Shown here piece after piece: positions 17,377 to 25,507 of a stretch of DNA of 64,000 bases. The DNA is taken from positions 372,001 through 436,000 of the forward strand of contig NZ_FMYK01000002.1 in NCBI RefSeq assembly GCF_900096915.1, in the 5' to 3' direction. This DNA is from Acinetobacter marinus (GTDB lineage Bacteria; Pseudomonadota; Gammaproteobacteria; Pseudomonadales; Moraxellaceae). The position numbers and the translations under genes are program-made. The first letter of the stretch is position 1; each line of letters opens with the position of its first letter. The notes under the pieces are model-generated. The model was not told where the DNA came from. It worked only from the letters and a program-made list of their open reading frames with translations, and did no database searches.

Positions 17377-17558
17377 CAAAAACTACCAAGCTGTAACAAA
17401 TTGCGATAATCGTTTGTTACAACTGGAGTTTTACTTTTTTGCACCGCTCGATAATACTTGAATCATCGTCAATATAGCCAACAATTGAACTTTTGCAGAT
17501 GCCAAAGATTGATCATTTTGATCCAGAAGTTCAACTGAAAGCCAAAGAGGTGAATACT

Positions 17559-17720
17559 ATGGGTGCAACTAAAACGCTTTTAAAAACTGGTGCAACGGCG
17601 ATTGAAATGACACGTGTAAACCGTTGCTATATGGTCTCTGATTCGGGTGAAGAAGTCCGTGTGACTAGAGAGATGATTCAGATGGCATGTCATCAATTGT
17701 TATCTCGTTGCCGTAAATAA
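17559..17720 (+). CDS. Small conserved-looking protein, unknown
   Basis: 53 residues from the ATG at 17559, preceded by AGAGGTG at a good distance. Upstream in-frame starts at 17493 (TTG) and 17499 (ATG) exist but have no clear ribosome site. The peptide is compact with a CYMVSDSGEEVRVT strand pair and a C-terminal helix containing CHQLLSRC, with no signal or membrane segment. I do not recognise a named family. A strong bidirectional terminator lies about 150 bases downstream. Confidence 0.6.
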   Translation: MGATKTLLKTGATAIEMTRVNRCYMVSDSGEEVRVTREMIQMACHQLLSRCRK

Positions 17721-17872
17721 TACTTTTGACTGGTTGTATATTTTTAATTTTTCTCCTGCAATACGTTTCTCAATAATACAATTTCAAAAGTTTTATCAGG
17801 ATGATGATTGATCGTCTGTGGCAATGATTTGGGTTAAATTCTTCTCCATAAAATCTCCACAAAATGAAGTTA

Positions 17873-17909
17873 AAAAAGTAACGCCAGTCTAAGACTGGCG
17901 TTACTTTTT
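17873..17909. terminator. Bidirectional terminator, nearly loopless 14-bp palindrome
   Basis: AGTAACGCCAGTCT and its exact complement are separated by one base and flanked by A and T runs on both sides. It serves the plus-strand small gene and the minus-strand acyltransferase that converge here. Confidence 0.9.
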
Positions 17910-17922
17910 GCGTTCACTATCA

Positions 17923-19302
17923 TCAGGCGGTGGTTTTCAGCTCAGTTTGATAACTAATCTGACACAGTTGCTCAAAGGTCTGAATTTCATCTTCAAGCAG
18001 TGCCAATAAGTTTTGCATACTTGGCAAAGTTTGACGACAGGCGGTCAAACCTACTTCCAATTTATCCAGATAGCTGGTCATGGTGATATTTAGCGCCTGT
18101 CCATCTAAGACGATAGAGACGGGATACAGCGCATCAAGTACTGCACCATTCCAATATAAAGGATCTTTTGGCCCAGGTACGTTCGAAATCACGAGGTTGA
18201 ATGCTTGATTCTTCGGCATAAGGCCTGACAACATGTTGGCACCCGCAGGACCGTAAACCAATGCACTATAATTAAAGATCTGCTGTGTGGTCATGCGTTT
18301 AAAGCGGTCTTTGGCATTTTGCATACTACGTTGAATGATGGCAATACGATCAAGTGGACTGGCTTTGTGAGTCGCAAGATTCGCCAGAATCATAGTGATG
18401 TTATTGCCCGTGCTCGAATCATCTGAGCGCAATGATGCGGGAACCATCGCAATCAATGGACGTTTTGGCAGTTGATTGATCGACAGCAGGTAAGAGCGAA
18501 TCGCTCCAGCACACACGGCAAGCACCACATCATTAATTGTAGTGTGCAAGCAGGTTGCTATATCACGAAAGCGTTGCAAATCAAAAGACTGTGCCGCAAA
18601 ACGGCGTGATGCGCTAACCCGTTGATTCAAAATCGATGCAGGGGCCTGTGAAGTTGACACATAGTCTGGATTTTTACCACGCTCTTTGGTAAATGCGTTG
18701 AAGAGTTCTTTTGATACAATCGGCGCTGCTTGCATTTGCGATTTTGCAAATTTGGCAATGGTTTTGATGGTATTGACTGGTTTTGGCTCAGGACGTTTGA
18801 GTTGATTATTGCGGACGCTCCACGGCGGGACAATGGTCTCATGAGGCGATTTTGATAAAGATTTTTCGATCAGACGCATGCCTGCCACGCCATCAATCAT
18901 CGCATGATGGATTTTAAAATACATGGCAAAGCGATTGCCTTCAATCCCTTCGATAATATGACAAGTCCACAGCGGTTTAGCACGATCAATCAGCGAGCTA
19001 TGCTCTTGAGAAATATAGGTTAATAATTCACGGATACGACCGGGTGCAGGCAGTGAAATATGGCGAAAATGATGGTCTAAGTCAAACTCTTGGTCGACAT
19101 CCCAAAATAGCCCACTTAAGACTTGGTTAAATGGTGCAACAGGTGGTGCTTTTGAGCGTCGAATATCTTGAACCAAATCATGAATAAAACTGGCTGGTGA
19201 ATTTTCAGGTAATTTAAATAAAAATAATCCGCCGACATGCATCGGTTGCTGTCTTTTTTCTAAAGACAAAAAAATAAAATCAATAGGATTGAGTGGTCTC
19301 AT
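17923..19302 (-). CDS. Wax ester synthase/diacylglycerol acyltransferase (WS/DGAT)
   Basis: 459 residues. The enzyme joins acyl-CoA to long-chain alcohols or diacylglycerol, producing wax esters or triacylglycerol storage lipid. The catalytic HHxxxDG motif is intact (H132, H133, D137), and the family opening PLNPIDFIFL and the later NDVVLAVCAGAIRSYL block (near residue 255) are present. Length agrees with A. baylyi AtfA. It stands as a single gene with its own terminator. Which product dominates cannot be read from sequence. Confidence 0.93.
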   Translation of the reverse strand: MRPLNPIDFIFLSLEKRQQPMHVGGLFLFKLPENSPASFIHDLVQDIRRSKAPPVAPFNQVLSGLFWDVDQEFDLDHHFRHISLPAPGRIRELLTYISQEHSSLIDRAKPLWTCHIIEGIEGNRFAMYFKIHHAMIDGVAGMRLIEKSLSKSPHETIVPPWSVRNNQLKRPEPKPVNTIKTIAKFAKSQMQAAPIVSKELFNAFTKERGKNPDYVSTSQAPASILNQRVSASRRFAAQSFDLQRFRDIATCLHTTINDVVLAVCAGAIRSYLLSINQLPKRPLIAMVPASLRSDDSSTGNNITMILANLATHKASPLDRIAIIQRSMQNAKDRFKRMTTQQIFNYSALVYGPAGANMLSGLMPKNQAFNLVISNVPGPKDPLYWNGAVLDALYPVSIVLDGQALNITMTSYLDKLEVGLTACRQTLPSMQNLLALLEDEIQTFEQLCQISYQTELKTTA

Positions 19303-19494
19303 ATTGTCTGCCTTATATCCTGAAAGTGTTGTCCTTAAAACTTCTGAATAAATTCCGTTTTATTTATTCATAGTAGCATAGGGCGATTGAGATTGAATAG
19401 CAACTACACAATATGGACTGAGCATTCATCGAAAATAAAGTGAATTTTTAGGTGCGTACCCTTTGAAAAAATTACAAACTGAATGTTACTTGCT

Positions 19495-20907
19495 TTACAG
19501 GTTTTGAAACGCTTCCAATGCCCTTAGTCGACTCTGTTTTAAGTCGACAATCGGTTTTGGATAATCCACGACCGTTTTATTTTGTTTATACGGCTCGTGA
19601 ATGGCTTTGTCATCCAAATGGGCAAGCTCAGGCAACCATGCTCGGATAAATTCGCCGTGCGGATCAAACTTCTTCGACTGGGTGATGGGATTGAAAATCC
19701 GAAAATAAGGCACGCTGTCTGTACCCGTTGATGCGCTCCATTGCCATCCGCCATTGTTGGCAGCGAGATCACCATCAATCAGATGTTGCATAAACCATTG
19801 TTCGCCCGCCCGCCAATCGATTAGTAAATTCTTCGTTAAAAACATCGCCACGATCATGCGTAATCGATTGTGCATCCAACCTGTCTGTTTGAGTTGTCGC
19901 ATCGCTGCATCAATGATGGGAAAGCCTGTTTCACCATTTTGCCATGCACGTAAATCTGCATCGCAATCTCGCCAAGGCAAGTTTTTGGTTTCGTCTTTAA
20001 AAGGTTGATGCTTGCTGAGTTTTGGGAATCCGTAGAGGAGATGCGTATAAAATTCACGCCACAACAACTCATCAAGCCAAATACGCACACCTTCATTACC
20101 TGAGAGCAGGTCGCCATCGGTGTTGATTTGCGCCGCTTTAATGCATTGCCGAATGGATAATAACCCTGCATTCAAATCACTGGAAAGTTGGCTGGTAGAG
20201 TGCAATGCTGGAAAATCACGTTCGATGTGATATTGGTTAATGTGTTGATCGATAAAATTGTCCAATCTCTGCCATGCTTCAGCCTCACCGACTTGCCACT
20301 GTTGTTGTCGACTTTGTGGCACTGGGGCGAAGCCGTCGATACGACTTGGGATCATGTCAGAAGAAATATTTAATTTGTTTTGCTTTTTTGGTTTTGGATA
20401 AAGCGTAAGCTGATGCTGTAAATGCTCTAGGCGCTCATAGCAAATTTTCTTAAATGCGCCAAAGACTTTGTAATATTCATTGGATTGGTTTTTGATTGAA
20501 CCAACAGGAAATAACAAACGGTCGTGATGCGCTTCAAAGTCTATGTCATGCTTCGAGAGTTGTTTGGCAACGGCTTGATCACGACGAATTTCATTAAGTC
20601 CATATTCTTGATTGCAAAATACTTTTTGGATATTGTACTTTTGACACAGTGCTAAAATCTTATCGCCACAATCTTCCCACAACTCACAGGTTTGAATCAG
20701 CAACGGTATATTCAGATCGGCTAAATCCTGAGAAAGTTGTTGTAATTGGCGCAACCAAAAATCCACTTTGCAATCGGCATCATCGTGCAAATTCCATTGT
20801 TTAGGACTAATGATAAACAGCGCAACACAATCGTTCTCGTTTTGTGCAAAATGGAGGGCGGTATTATCATGAAGCCGCAAATCGGTGCGAAACCACATTA
20901 AGTTCAT
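19495..20907 (-). CDS. phrB: Deoxyribodipyrimidine photolyase (class I CPD)
   Basis: 470 residues. Light-driven repair of cyclobutane pyrimidine dimers. The N-terminal Rossmann domain (MWFRTDLRLHDNTAL) binds the antenna chromophore. The C-terminal FAD domain includes EGVRIWLDELLWREFY, the TGWMHNRLRM helix and the GGWQWSASTGTDSVPYFRIF segment, characteristic of class I enzymes. Cryptochrome function is possible but the Trp-rich repair motifs favour photolyase. Divergent from trxC; an inverted repeat lies between their starts. Confidence 0.94.
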   Translation of the reverse strand: MNLMWFRTDLRLHDNTALHFAQNENDCVALFIISPKQWNLHDDADCKVDFWLRQLQQLSQDLADLNIPLLIQTCELWEDCGDKILALCQKYNIQKVFCNQEYGLNEIRRDQAVAKQLSKHDIDFEAHHDRLLFPVGSIKNQSNEYYKVFGAFKKICYERLEHLQHQLTLYPKPKKQNKLNISSDMIPSRIDGFAPVPQSRQQQWQVGEAEAWQRLDNFIDQHINQYHIERDFPALHSTSQLSSDLNAGLLSIRQCIKAAQINTDGDLLSGNEGVRIWLDELLWREFYTHLLYGFPKLSKHQPFKDETKNLPWRDCDADLRAWQNGETGFPIIDAAMRQLKQTGWMHNRLRMIVAMFLTKNLLIDWRAGEQWFMQHLIDGDLAANNGGWQWSASTGTDSVPYFRIFNPITQSKKFDPHGEFIRAWLPELAHLDDKAIHEPYKQNKTVVDYPKPIVDLKQSRLRALEAFQNL

Positions 20908-20954
20908 GTTAGGATAAAGAGCATCAAATCAGTTTGCAGATAATGTAACATGCA

Positions 20955-20985
20955 GAAAAATATGAAATTGTATGAAATATTTTTC
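20955..20985. promoter_or_regulatory. Inverted repeat between phrB and trxC
   Basis: GAAAAATAT and ATATTTTTC flank a 13-base spacer, and the motif TATGAAAT also occurs twice as a direct repeat inside the element. It lies between two divergent genes, so it may be an operator; no regulator is known from the sequence. Confidence 0.4.
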
Positions 20986-21027
20986 GCATCGTCGATTGGC
21001 TAATTTGCTGAACTCAGGAGAATATCA

Positions 21028-21450
21028 ATGATCGTGGTCTGTCCAAGTTGTTTTAAGAAAAATAATCTGCCTGAAGACATTGCCGTGAGTGAGGCGCAGT
21101 GCGGGCAATGTGATCATGATCTGTGGTCGAGTCAGCCGATTGCGCTCAATGACGACAACTTTATGTTGTATGTGCCCAATACCGAATTGCCTGTTTTGGT
21201 GGATTTTTGGGCAGAGTGGTGCGGGCCATGCAAGGCGATGGCACCAACTTTCGAGCGACTGGCGGGTGAGTATCAAAATGTCCAGTTTGCCAAAGTCGAT
21301 ACAGAAGCTGCGCCAAAACTCAGCCAATTTTTTCAGATTCGCAGTATTCCCAGTCTGATTTTATTTAAGCAGACCACACAGCTTGCTCGTTCCGCAGGGG
21401 CGATGAATGCAGGACAGATGCAAGCGTGGCTAAACGCCCAGTTAAATTAG
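21028..21450 (+). CDS. trxC: Thioredoxin 2 (TrxC)
   Basis: 140 residues. Cytoplasmic disulfide reductase linked to oxidative stress. An N-terminal zinc ribbon (C5, C8, C25, C28), found in TrxC and not in TrxA, precedes a thioredoxin fold with the WCGPC active site (residues 64-68). The start follows AGGAGA at a standard distance. Neighbouring phrB is divergent. Nothing unusual. Confidence 0.95.
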   Translation: MIVVCPSCFKKNNLPEDIAVSEAQCGQCDHDLWSSQPIALNDDNFMLYVPNTELPVLVDFWAEWCGPCKAMAPTFERLAGEYQNVQFAKVDTEAAPKLSQFFQIRSIPSLILFKQTTQLARSAGAMNAGQMQAWLNAQLN

Positions 21451-21551
21451 TTTTCTGGGATTTCCTACTGCGAGCAGATCAGGGAATTTAGCCTAAAATC
21501 AGTGGTTTTGGTGTATAATCTGCGCTTCATTTCTATGCTCATAGGCAAATT

Positions 21552-21980
21552 ATGCAAACCATGCTCGACCCAACACAGCCCCAAGGCACGCTCTCTCTAC
21601 AGACCATTGCGATGCCAGCGGATACCAATTGGAGTGGTGATGTATTTGGTGGGTGGTTAGTCTCGCAAATGGATTTGGCTGGTGCAATTCACTCGGAGCG
21701 CATCAGCAAAGGGCGCTGTGCAACGATCTCGATTCATGAAATGACCTTTTTGGTGCCTGTGAAAGTCGGTGATGTGATTACCTGTTATACCGACACCATT
21801 CGTATCGGCAATACCTCAATGCAAGTGCATATCGAAGTATGGAGCAAAAGCCCGCATCGTGAAGGCACGGCGAAAGTAACAGAAGGCACATTTACCTTTG
21901 TTGCGCTGGATGAAAATGGTCAGAAGCGACCGATCTCAGAAGACATTAAAAAAATCTATGCTGCCAATGGTAAAGCATAA
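21552..21980 (+). CDS. Acyl-CoA thioesterase, YciA/hotdog family
   Basis: 142 residues. Hotdog fold hydrolase that releases free fatty acid from acyl-CoA. The YciA-type motif NWSGDVFGGWLVSQMD (near 26-41) carries the catalytic aspartate, and a central helix-plus-strand follows. The C-terminal part VTEGTFTFVALDENG is typical of the group. A TATAAT hexamer lies about 30 bases upstream of the ATG, without a good -35. A terminator follows. Confidence 0.9.
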   Translation: MQTMLDPTQPQGTLSLQTIAMPADTNWSGDVFGGWLVSQMDLAGAIHSERISKGRCATISIHEMTFLVPVKVGDVITCYTDTIRIGNTSMQVHIEVWSKSPHREGTAKVTEGTFTFVALDENGQKRPISEDIKKIYAANGKA

Positions 21981-22032
21981 TTTAGATTCAGACTTTACTG
22001 CATTATTCGCATAAGGTATTGTTGTTTAGAAG

Positions 22033-22065
22033 AAACCCATTCAGTATTGCACCGAATGGGTTTTT
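22033..22065 (+). terminator. Intrinsic terminator after the thioesterase gene
   Basis: A 10-bp stem (AAACCCATTC with GAATGGGTTT) is followed by a T run. It faces the minus-strand gene ending at 22125. Confidence 0.88.
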
Positions 22066-22124
22066 CTTTGCAAGAAACCGTCTTAAATCATACGCTGATT
22101 TAGATCAAGTTGAAGCGAGTACCA

Positions 22125-22625
22125 TTAAGCCGATTTTTTCTTTTTTGGTAACCACGCCCAAACCATTTTGCATTGAATCGGCGCTTGCCCCGCATCATCG
22201 ACGACATGGATTGGAATGTCCAAATCGCCTTTTTCATGATCCAAAATAAATTGCTGTTGCTCCGCACTCAACGTAGCCGTAGCGGTTAAGCCGCCTGAAG
22301 CAACCTTGAGATAATCCACCTGCAATGTTTTGATCAATAAAATTCGATCGTCAGGCACATTCAAACCTGTGACAAAGCCTGTTGCGGTTTCCGCCAAAAG
22401 CGCCATCGCTGCCGCATGCACGCCTTTGATATGGTTTTGCATATTGCGGTGGTTTTCGATGCGCACCACCACTTTTTCTTTACTTACTTCGAGATAGCGA
22501 ATATTGGCAGTACCGACCATCGGCACAATCCGACCAAAAGTTTTGCTCCAGATCGTGGTGCGTAGTGCACGCGGGAGTTTGCTGGTCGCTTGCACGACTT
22601 TGTAGAGGCGATTGTGTTTGGCCAT
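22125..22625 (-). CDS. DUF4442 hotdog-fold protein
   Basis: 166 residues, cytoplasmic. The pattern of a long first helix, the IKGVHAAAMALLAETATG helix near residue 90 and the ILLIKTLQVDYLK strand matches DUF4442, a PaaI-like thioesterase relative. The usual catalytic acid of the hotdog helix may be E97 in LLAETA, so thioesterase activity is possible but unproven. It lies downstream of yajQ on the same strand with a 61-base gap, so the two may be cotranscribed. Confidence 0.82.
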   Translation of the reverse strand: MAKHNRLYKVVQATSKLPRALRTTIWSKTFGRIVPMVGTANIRYLEVSKEKVVVRIENHRNMQNHIKGVHAAAMALLAETATGFVTGLNVPDDRILLIKTLQVDYLKVASGGLTATATLSAEQQQFILDHEKGDLDIPIHVVDDAGQAPIQCKMVWAWLPKKKKSA

Positions 22626-22686
22626 AGGACACCTGTAAATCAGAAAAATGGAGAATGGTTTCGGAGCTTACGACAAGGATCTCGGA

Positions 22687-23175
22687 TTAATCTTTGAAGT
22701 TGTTAAATTGTAACGGCACGCCAAATTGCTGTTCACGTAAGAACGCCATCAAGCCTTGCAAGGTATCACGTTTCTTATCGGTGACACGAATCTTGTCGCC
22801 TTGAATCGAAGATTGCACTTTAATGCCACTTTCTTTAATGGCTTTATTAATTTTTTTTGCGGTATCTGAGTCAAGTCCATCTTTGAGTTTGATCACTTGT
22901 ACGAAGTTTTTGCCTGATGCAGCAGCCTTTTGCGGGTCGAGGGCTTGGATGTCGACTTTGCGTTTGAAGAAATGATTTTCCAGCATGCTATAGACTTGCT
23001 CACACTGAAAGTCGCTTTCTGTGGAGATTTTGATCTCTTTGGATTTTTCATTGAGCTCAATCGAAACGTCTTGTCCACGGAAGTCAAAACGGGTGGCAAT
23101 TTCTTTTTGGGTGTTTTGCACCGCATGGTTCACTTCAAAAATTTCTAATTCAGAAACAATATCAAAAGATGGCAT
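22687..23175 (-). CDS. yajQ: YajQ-family nucleotide/c-di-GMP-binding protein
   Basis: 162 residues, full length. Two ferredoxin-like domains with the family opening MPSFDIVSELE, the AVQNTQKEIATRFDFRG block and the C-terminal KRDTLQGLMAFLRE. In some gammaproteobacteria YajQ proteins bind c-di-GMP and act with a LysR regulator; in others they bind RNA or nucleotides. This window also encodes a YfiN diguanylate cyclase, so c-di-GMP signalling is present in the organism, but no direct link is visible. Confidence 0.93.
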   Translation of the reverse strand: MPSFDIVSELEIFEVNHAVQNTQKEIATRFDFRGQDVSIELNEKSKEIKISTESDFQCEQVYSMLENHFFKRKVDIQALDPQKAAASGKNFVQVIKLKDGLDSDTAKKINKAIKESGIKVQSSIQGDKIRVTDKKRDTLQGLMAFLREQQFGVPLQFNNFKD

Positions 23176-23263
23176 AACAATAGACCTTTACAACATGAAA
23201 TAATACTGAGATGCTAAGGGGGTTTTCTGTTTTTGCCAAGTGTTTTGATCAAAGGAGCGCAGA

Positions 23264-23575
23264 ATGATCCGCAAGCAAGAAATTACCACCTTCGACCGTC
23301 CAGAAGGTGCGATCATTTGGGATGTACGTGATTCTAAATCTTTTGCCGAAGGTCATTTGCCTGGGGCGGTTAATCAACCTATCGATCATATCGATGCCCA
23401 GCAACTGCAAGACGTACCAACGGGTACGCCACTGTATATCTTGTGTGGTGGAGGCAGTAAAGCGCCACGTGCTGCAGAGCTACTCGAAGGCTTTGATGAT
23501 TCCCGTGAATATGTGGTATTGATGGGTGGGACACGTGCCGCAAAAGCAGCAGGAATTGACTTAGAACAGGGTTAA
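23264..23575 (+). CDS. Single-domain rhodanese-like protein
   Basis: 103 residues. The fold is a rhodanese domain with an active-site cysteine at 61 in the CGGGSKA loop and the typical WDVRD start strand and EGHLPGAVNQP segment. The six-residue loop after the cysteine is compatible with sulfur transfer, perhaps as a carrier between sulfur enzymes. A good AGGAG-like site (AAAGGAG) precedes the ATG. Specific partner unknown. Confidence 0.88.
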   Translation: MIRKQEITTFDRPEGAIIWDVRDSKSFAEGHLPGAVNQPIDHIDAQQLQDVPTGTPLYILCGGGSKAPRAAELLEGFDDSREYVVLMGGTRAAKAAGIDLEQG

Positions 23576-23635
23576 TTGCTCAGGTCAAAATTGTAAATAA
23601 ATTTAATTTTCATCGCATAAGATGGTGGTGAAATC

Positions 23636-23666
23636 AAAATGGCGCACATATGGCGCCATTTTTTTG
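23636..23666 (+). terminator. Intrinsic terminator after the rhodanese gene
   Basis: AAAATGGCGC and GCGCCATTTT pair around a 7-base loop and continue into a T run. Because of the flanking A bases it can also serve the opposing minus-strand gene. Confidence 0.88.
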
Positions 23667-23696
23667 GGGTTAAAAATTTTACGTTAGTTTACTGAA

Positions 23697-24290
23697 TTAC
23701 TTGGATGGGTTGTCTGTATTCAGTTGCACTTTTAACCAATCAATATTGTCTTGGGTAAAGAGCTTGTCAATATTGATCCAAATCGGATGAAAGCCATAAC
23801 CACCAAATTTCATTTCTTTCACTGCATCGTCGATCTGCCAATGTTCAAACAAGATGCGATACATCGCCACCATTGTTCCTGTACGGTCTGAGCCGTGATA
23901 ACAGTGCACTAATACTTGCTGACCTTGCGATTTCGCATCCTGAATCTGACGCATCACCGCAAGTACATCATTCCGATCAATCGCCCAAGTGTGAATCGGC
24001 TGATGAATCAAGAGAAAGTCTTGATCGTGAAATTCTTCGGCAGTTTGGTTGCGAGAACGCAAGCTGATAATACGGTCAATACCGAGCGCTTTCAGTTGTG
24101 CGGATTGCTCCGCAAGTGGCTGTTCACTGCGATAGAGCGTTTCGCTAATTTTAAATAAATTTTGGTCGTTATCTACGCTTTGCCCCCAATGTGTTGGGCG
24201 TTCACTCGGCGCAATACTTGGATGTTGTGCGCAAGCGTTTAAGAGTAAGACTGTCGAAAGCAATGTGATTTTTAAGATGTGCATATACAT
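23697..24290 (-). CDS. Lipid-anchored tyrosine/dual-specificity phosphatase
   Basis: 197 residues. A lipoprotein signal with LLNAC (C20) is followed by a cysteine-phosphatase domain. The P-loop HCYHGSDRTG has the CX5R geometry (C130, R136), and an upstream IISLRSR strand matches the DSP/PTP fold. The anchor implies a periplasmic phosphatase, since the outer or inner membrane lipid faces the periplasm. The substrate is unknown; polyphosphoinositide-like, sugar phosphate or phosphotyrosine targets are all possible. An alternative ATG two codons in (24284) does not change the prediction. Confidence 0.85.
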   Translation of the reverse strand: MYMHILKITLLSTVLLLNACAQHPSIAPSERPTHWGQSVDNDQNLFKISETLYRSEQPLAEQSAQLKALGIDRIISLRSRNQTAEEFHDQDFLLIHQPIHTWAIDRNDVLAVMRQIQDAKSQGQQVLVHCYHGSDRTGTMVAMYRILFEHWQIDDAVKEMKFGGYGFHPIWINIDKLFTQDNIDWLKVQLNTDNPSK

Positions 24291-24357
24291 ATTGTAAAAA
24301 CATATTAAGAGAAATAAGAAAAGACTACCTAAGTATAGATGGATGATTCAGACAAAG

Positions 24358-24385
24358 AAAAACAGCCCACAAACATGCAGGCTGT
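24358..24385 (-). terminator. Intrinsic terminator after the peroxiredoxin gene
   Basis: On the minus strand ACAGCC and GGCTGT pair around a 12-base loop and are followed by five T. It lies 19 bases after the stop. Confidence 0.8.
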
Positions 24386-24403
24386 ATCTTGTAGAGCGTT
24401 ACA

Positions 24404-25045
24404 TTAGTCCTTATTTGGCTGTGGGGTGAGGCGCAGATATGGCGTTACGGCTTTATAGCCTTTCGGGAAGCGTTCATTCAATTCTGCCTCATCTTTGATT
24501 GAAGGCACGATCACCACATCATCACCTTCTTGCCAGTTGGCAGGGGTGGCGACTTTATAGTTATCGGTCAACTGCAACGAATCAATCACACGCAGCACTT
24601 CATTAAAGTTACGACCTGTTGATGCAGGATAGGTAATGATCAAACGCACTTTTTTATTTGGATCAATAATGACCAATGAGCGCACAGTCGCTGTTTCGCT
24701 GGCGTTTGGATGGATGAAGCCATATAACTCAGACACTTTACGGTCTGCATCCGCCAAGATTGGGAAGTTTACCGTGGTATTTTGCGTTTCATTAATGTCA
24801 TTGATCCAACCTTTGTGCGACTCAACATCATCCACAGACAGCGCAATCGCTTTGACCCCACGCTTGGCAAACTCATCTTTCAGTTTTGCGGTAAAGCCCA
24901 GCTCAGTGGTACATACAGGTGTGTAGTCTGCTGGATGTGAGAACAACACCCCCCAACTGTCGCCGAGATAGTCATAAAAACTGATTTGCCCTTCGCTCGA
25001 ATCTTGTTGGAAATCAGGTGCGGTGTCGCCAAGACGTAAACTCAT
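24404..25045 (-). CDS. 1-Cys peroxiredoxin (Prx6-type)
   Basis: 213 residues. Reduces hydrogen peroxide and organic peroxides. The peroxidatic cysteine is C45 in the HPADYTPVCTTELG motif, with a His at 38 and a conserved arginine further on (ATVRSLVIID). The extended C-terminal arm (from about 160, GDDVVIVPSIKDEAEL) is the Prx6 hallmark and distinguishes it from AhpC. Gene alone, divergent from secA, with about 460 bases between the two starts. Confidence 0.92.
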   Translation of the reverse strand: MSLRLGDTAPDFQQDSSEGQISFYDYLGDSWGVLFSHPADYTPVCTTELGFTAKLKDEFAKRGVKAIALSVDDVESHKGWINDINETQNTTVNFPILADADRKVSELYGFIHPNASETATVRSLVIIDPNKKVRLIITYPASTGRNFNEVLRVIDSLQLTDNYKVATPANWQEGDDVVIVPSIKDEAELNERFPKGYKAVTPYLRLTPQPNKD

Positions 25046-25507
25046 TTTTCTATCCTCTATGCTTTGCTTTATCTATTTCAAATATATCGCATTCCAATAT
25101 AACGCATCAGCAGGGTCATCAAATGCCTGCATAAAACATAATATGCACCCAATCTAAATCATTGCAAAGTGATGTTTTTGTATTTCTTTATCAGAAAATT
25201 TCATAATACTTTTTAAATGATTGATCGCACTAGGCTTGTCAGCGATTTGCGACGATGGTGCGTTGATGTAGCGTTTTGTAAAGTTTTGAAGTGCTGCGAT
25301 TCACAAAACTCGATGAAAAAATTGCGAAAACCCCTTGTACTTGAAATTTCTGTCCTCATAATATCCGATGCGTAGGTTTTTCTTGAAAATACATAGATTT
25401 TCTAGACAGGTTGTCTGGGTTTGATTCGGTGATCATCGCATTGGTTTTAACACGAACTGAATCACCATTAAATATGACAACTTGAACAGATACAGAGAGT
25501 TATATAC
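25046..25507. other. secA/peroxiredoxin divergent intergenic region
   Basis: No gene is seen. The secA side holds a promoter-like pair and, after it, two small hairpins in the putative leader: GAAAAT/ATTTTC (25385-25402) and AGACA/TGTCT (25404-25416). There is no SecM-like open frame upstream of secA, so translational arrest control of the E. coli type is not expected. Confidence 0.55.
25335..25364 (+). promoter_or_regulatory. Candidate secA promoter
   Basis: TTGTAC (25335) and TAATAT (25359) with an 18-base spacer, about 140 bases upstream of the secA start. Hexamer match only. Confidence 0.5.

Noticed and set aside
22019..22249. Plus-strand frame across the thioesterase terminator
   Set aside because: It spans a clear terminator and the 3' end of the opposing DUF4442 gene.
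25046..25507. SecM-like arrest peptide upstream of secA
   Set aside because: No open frame with a signal peptide and arrest motif ends near the secA start.
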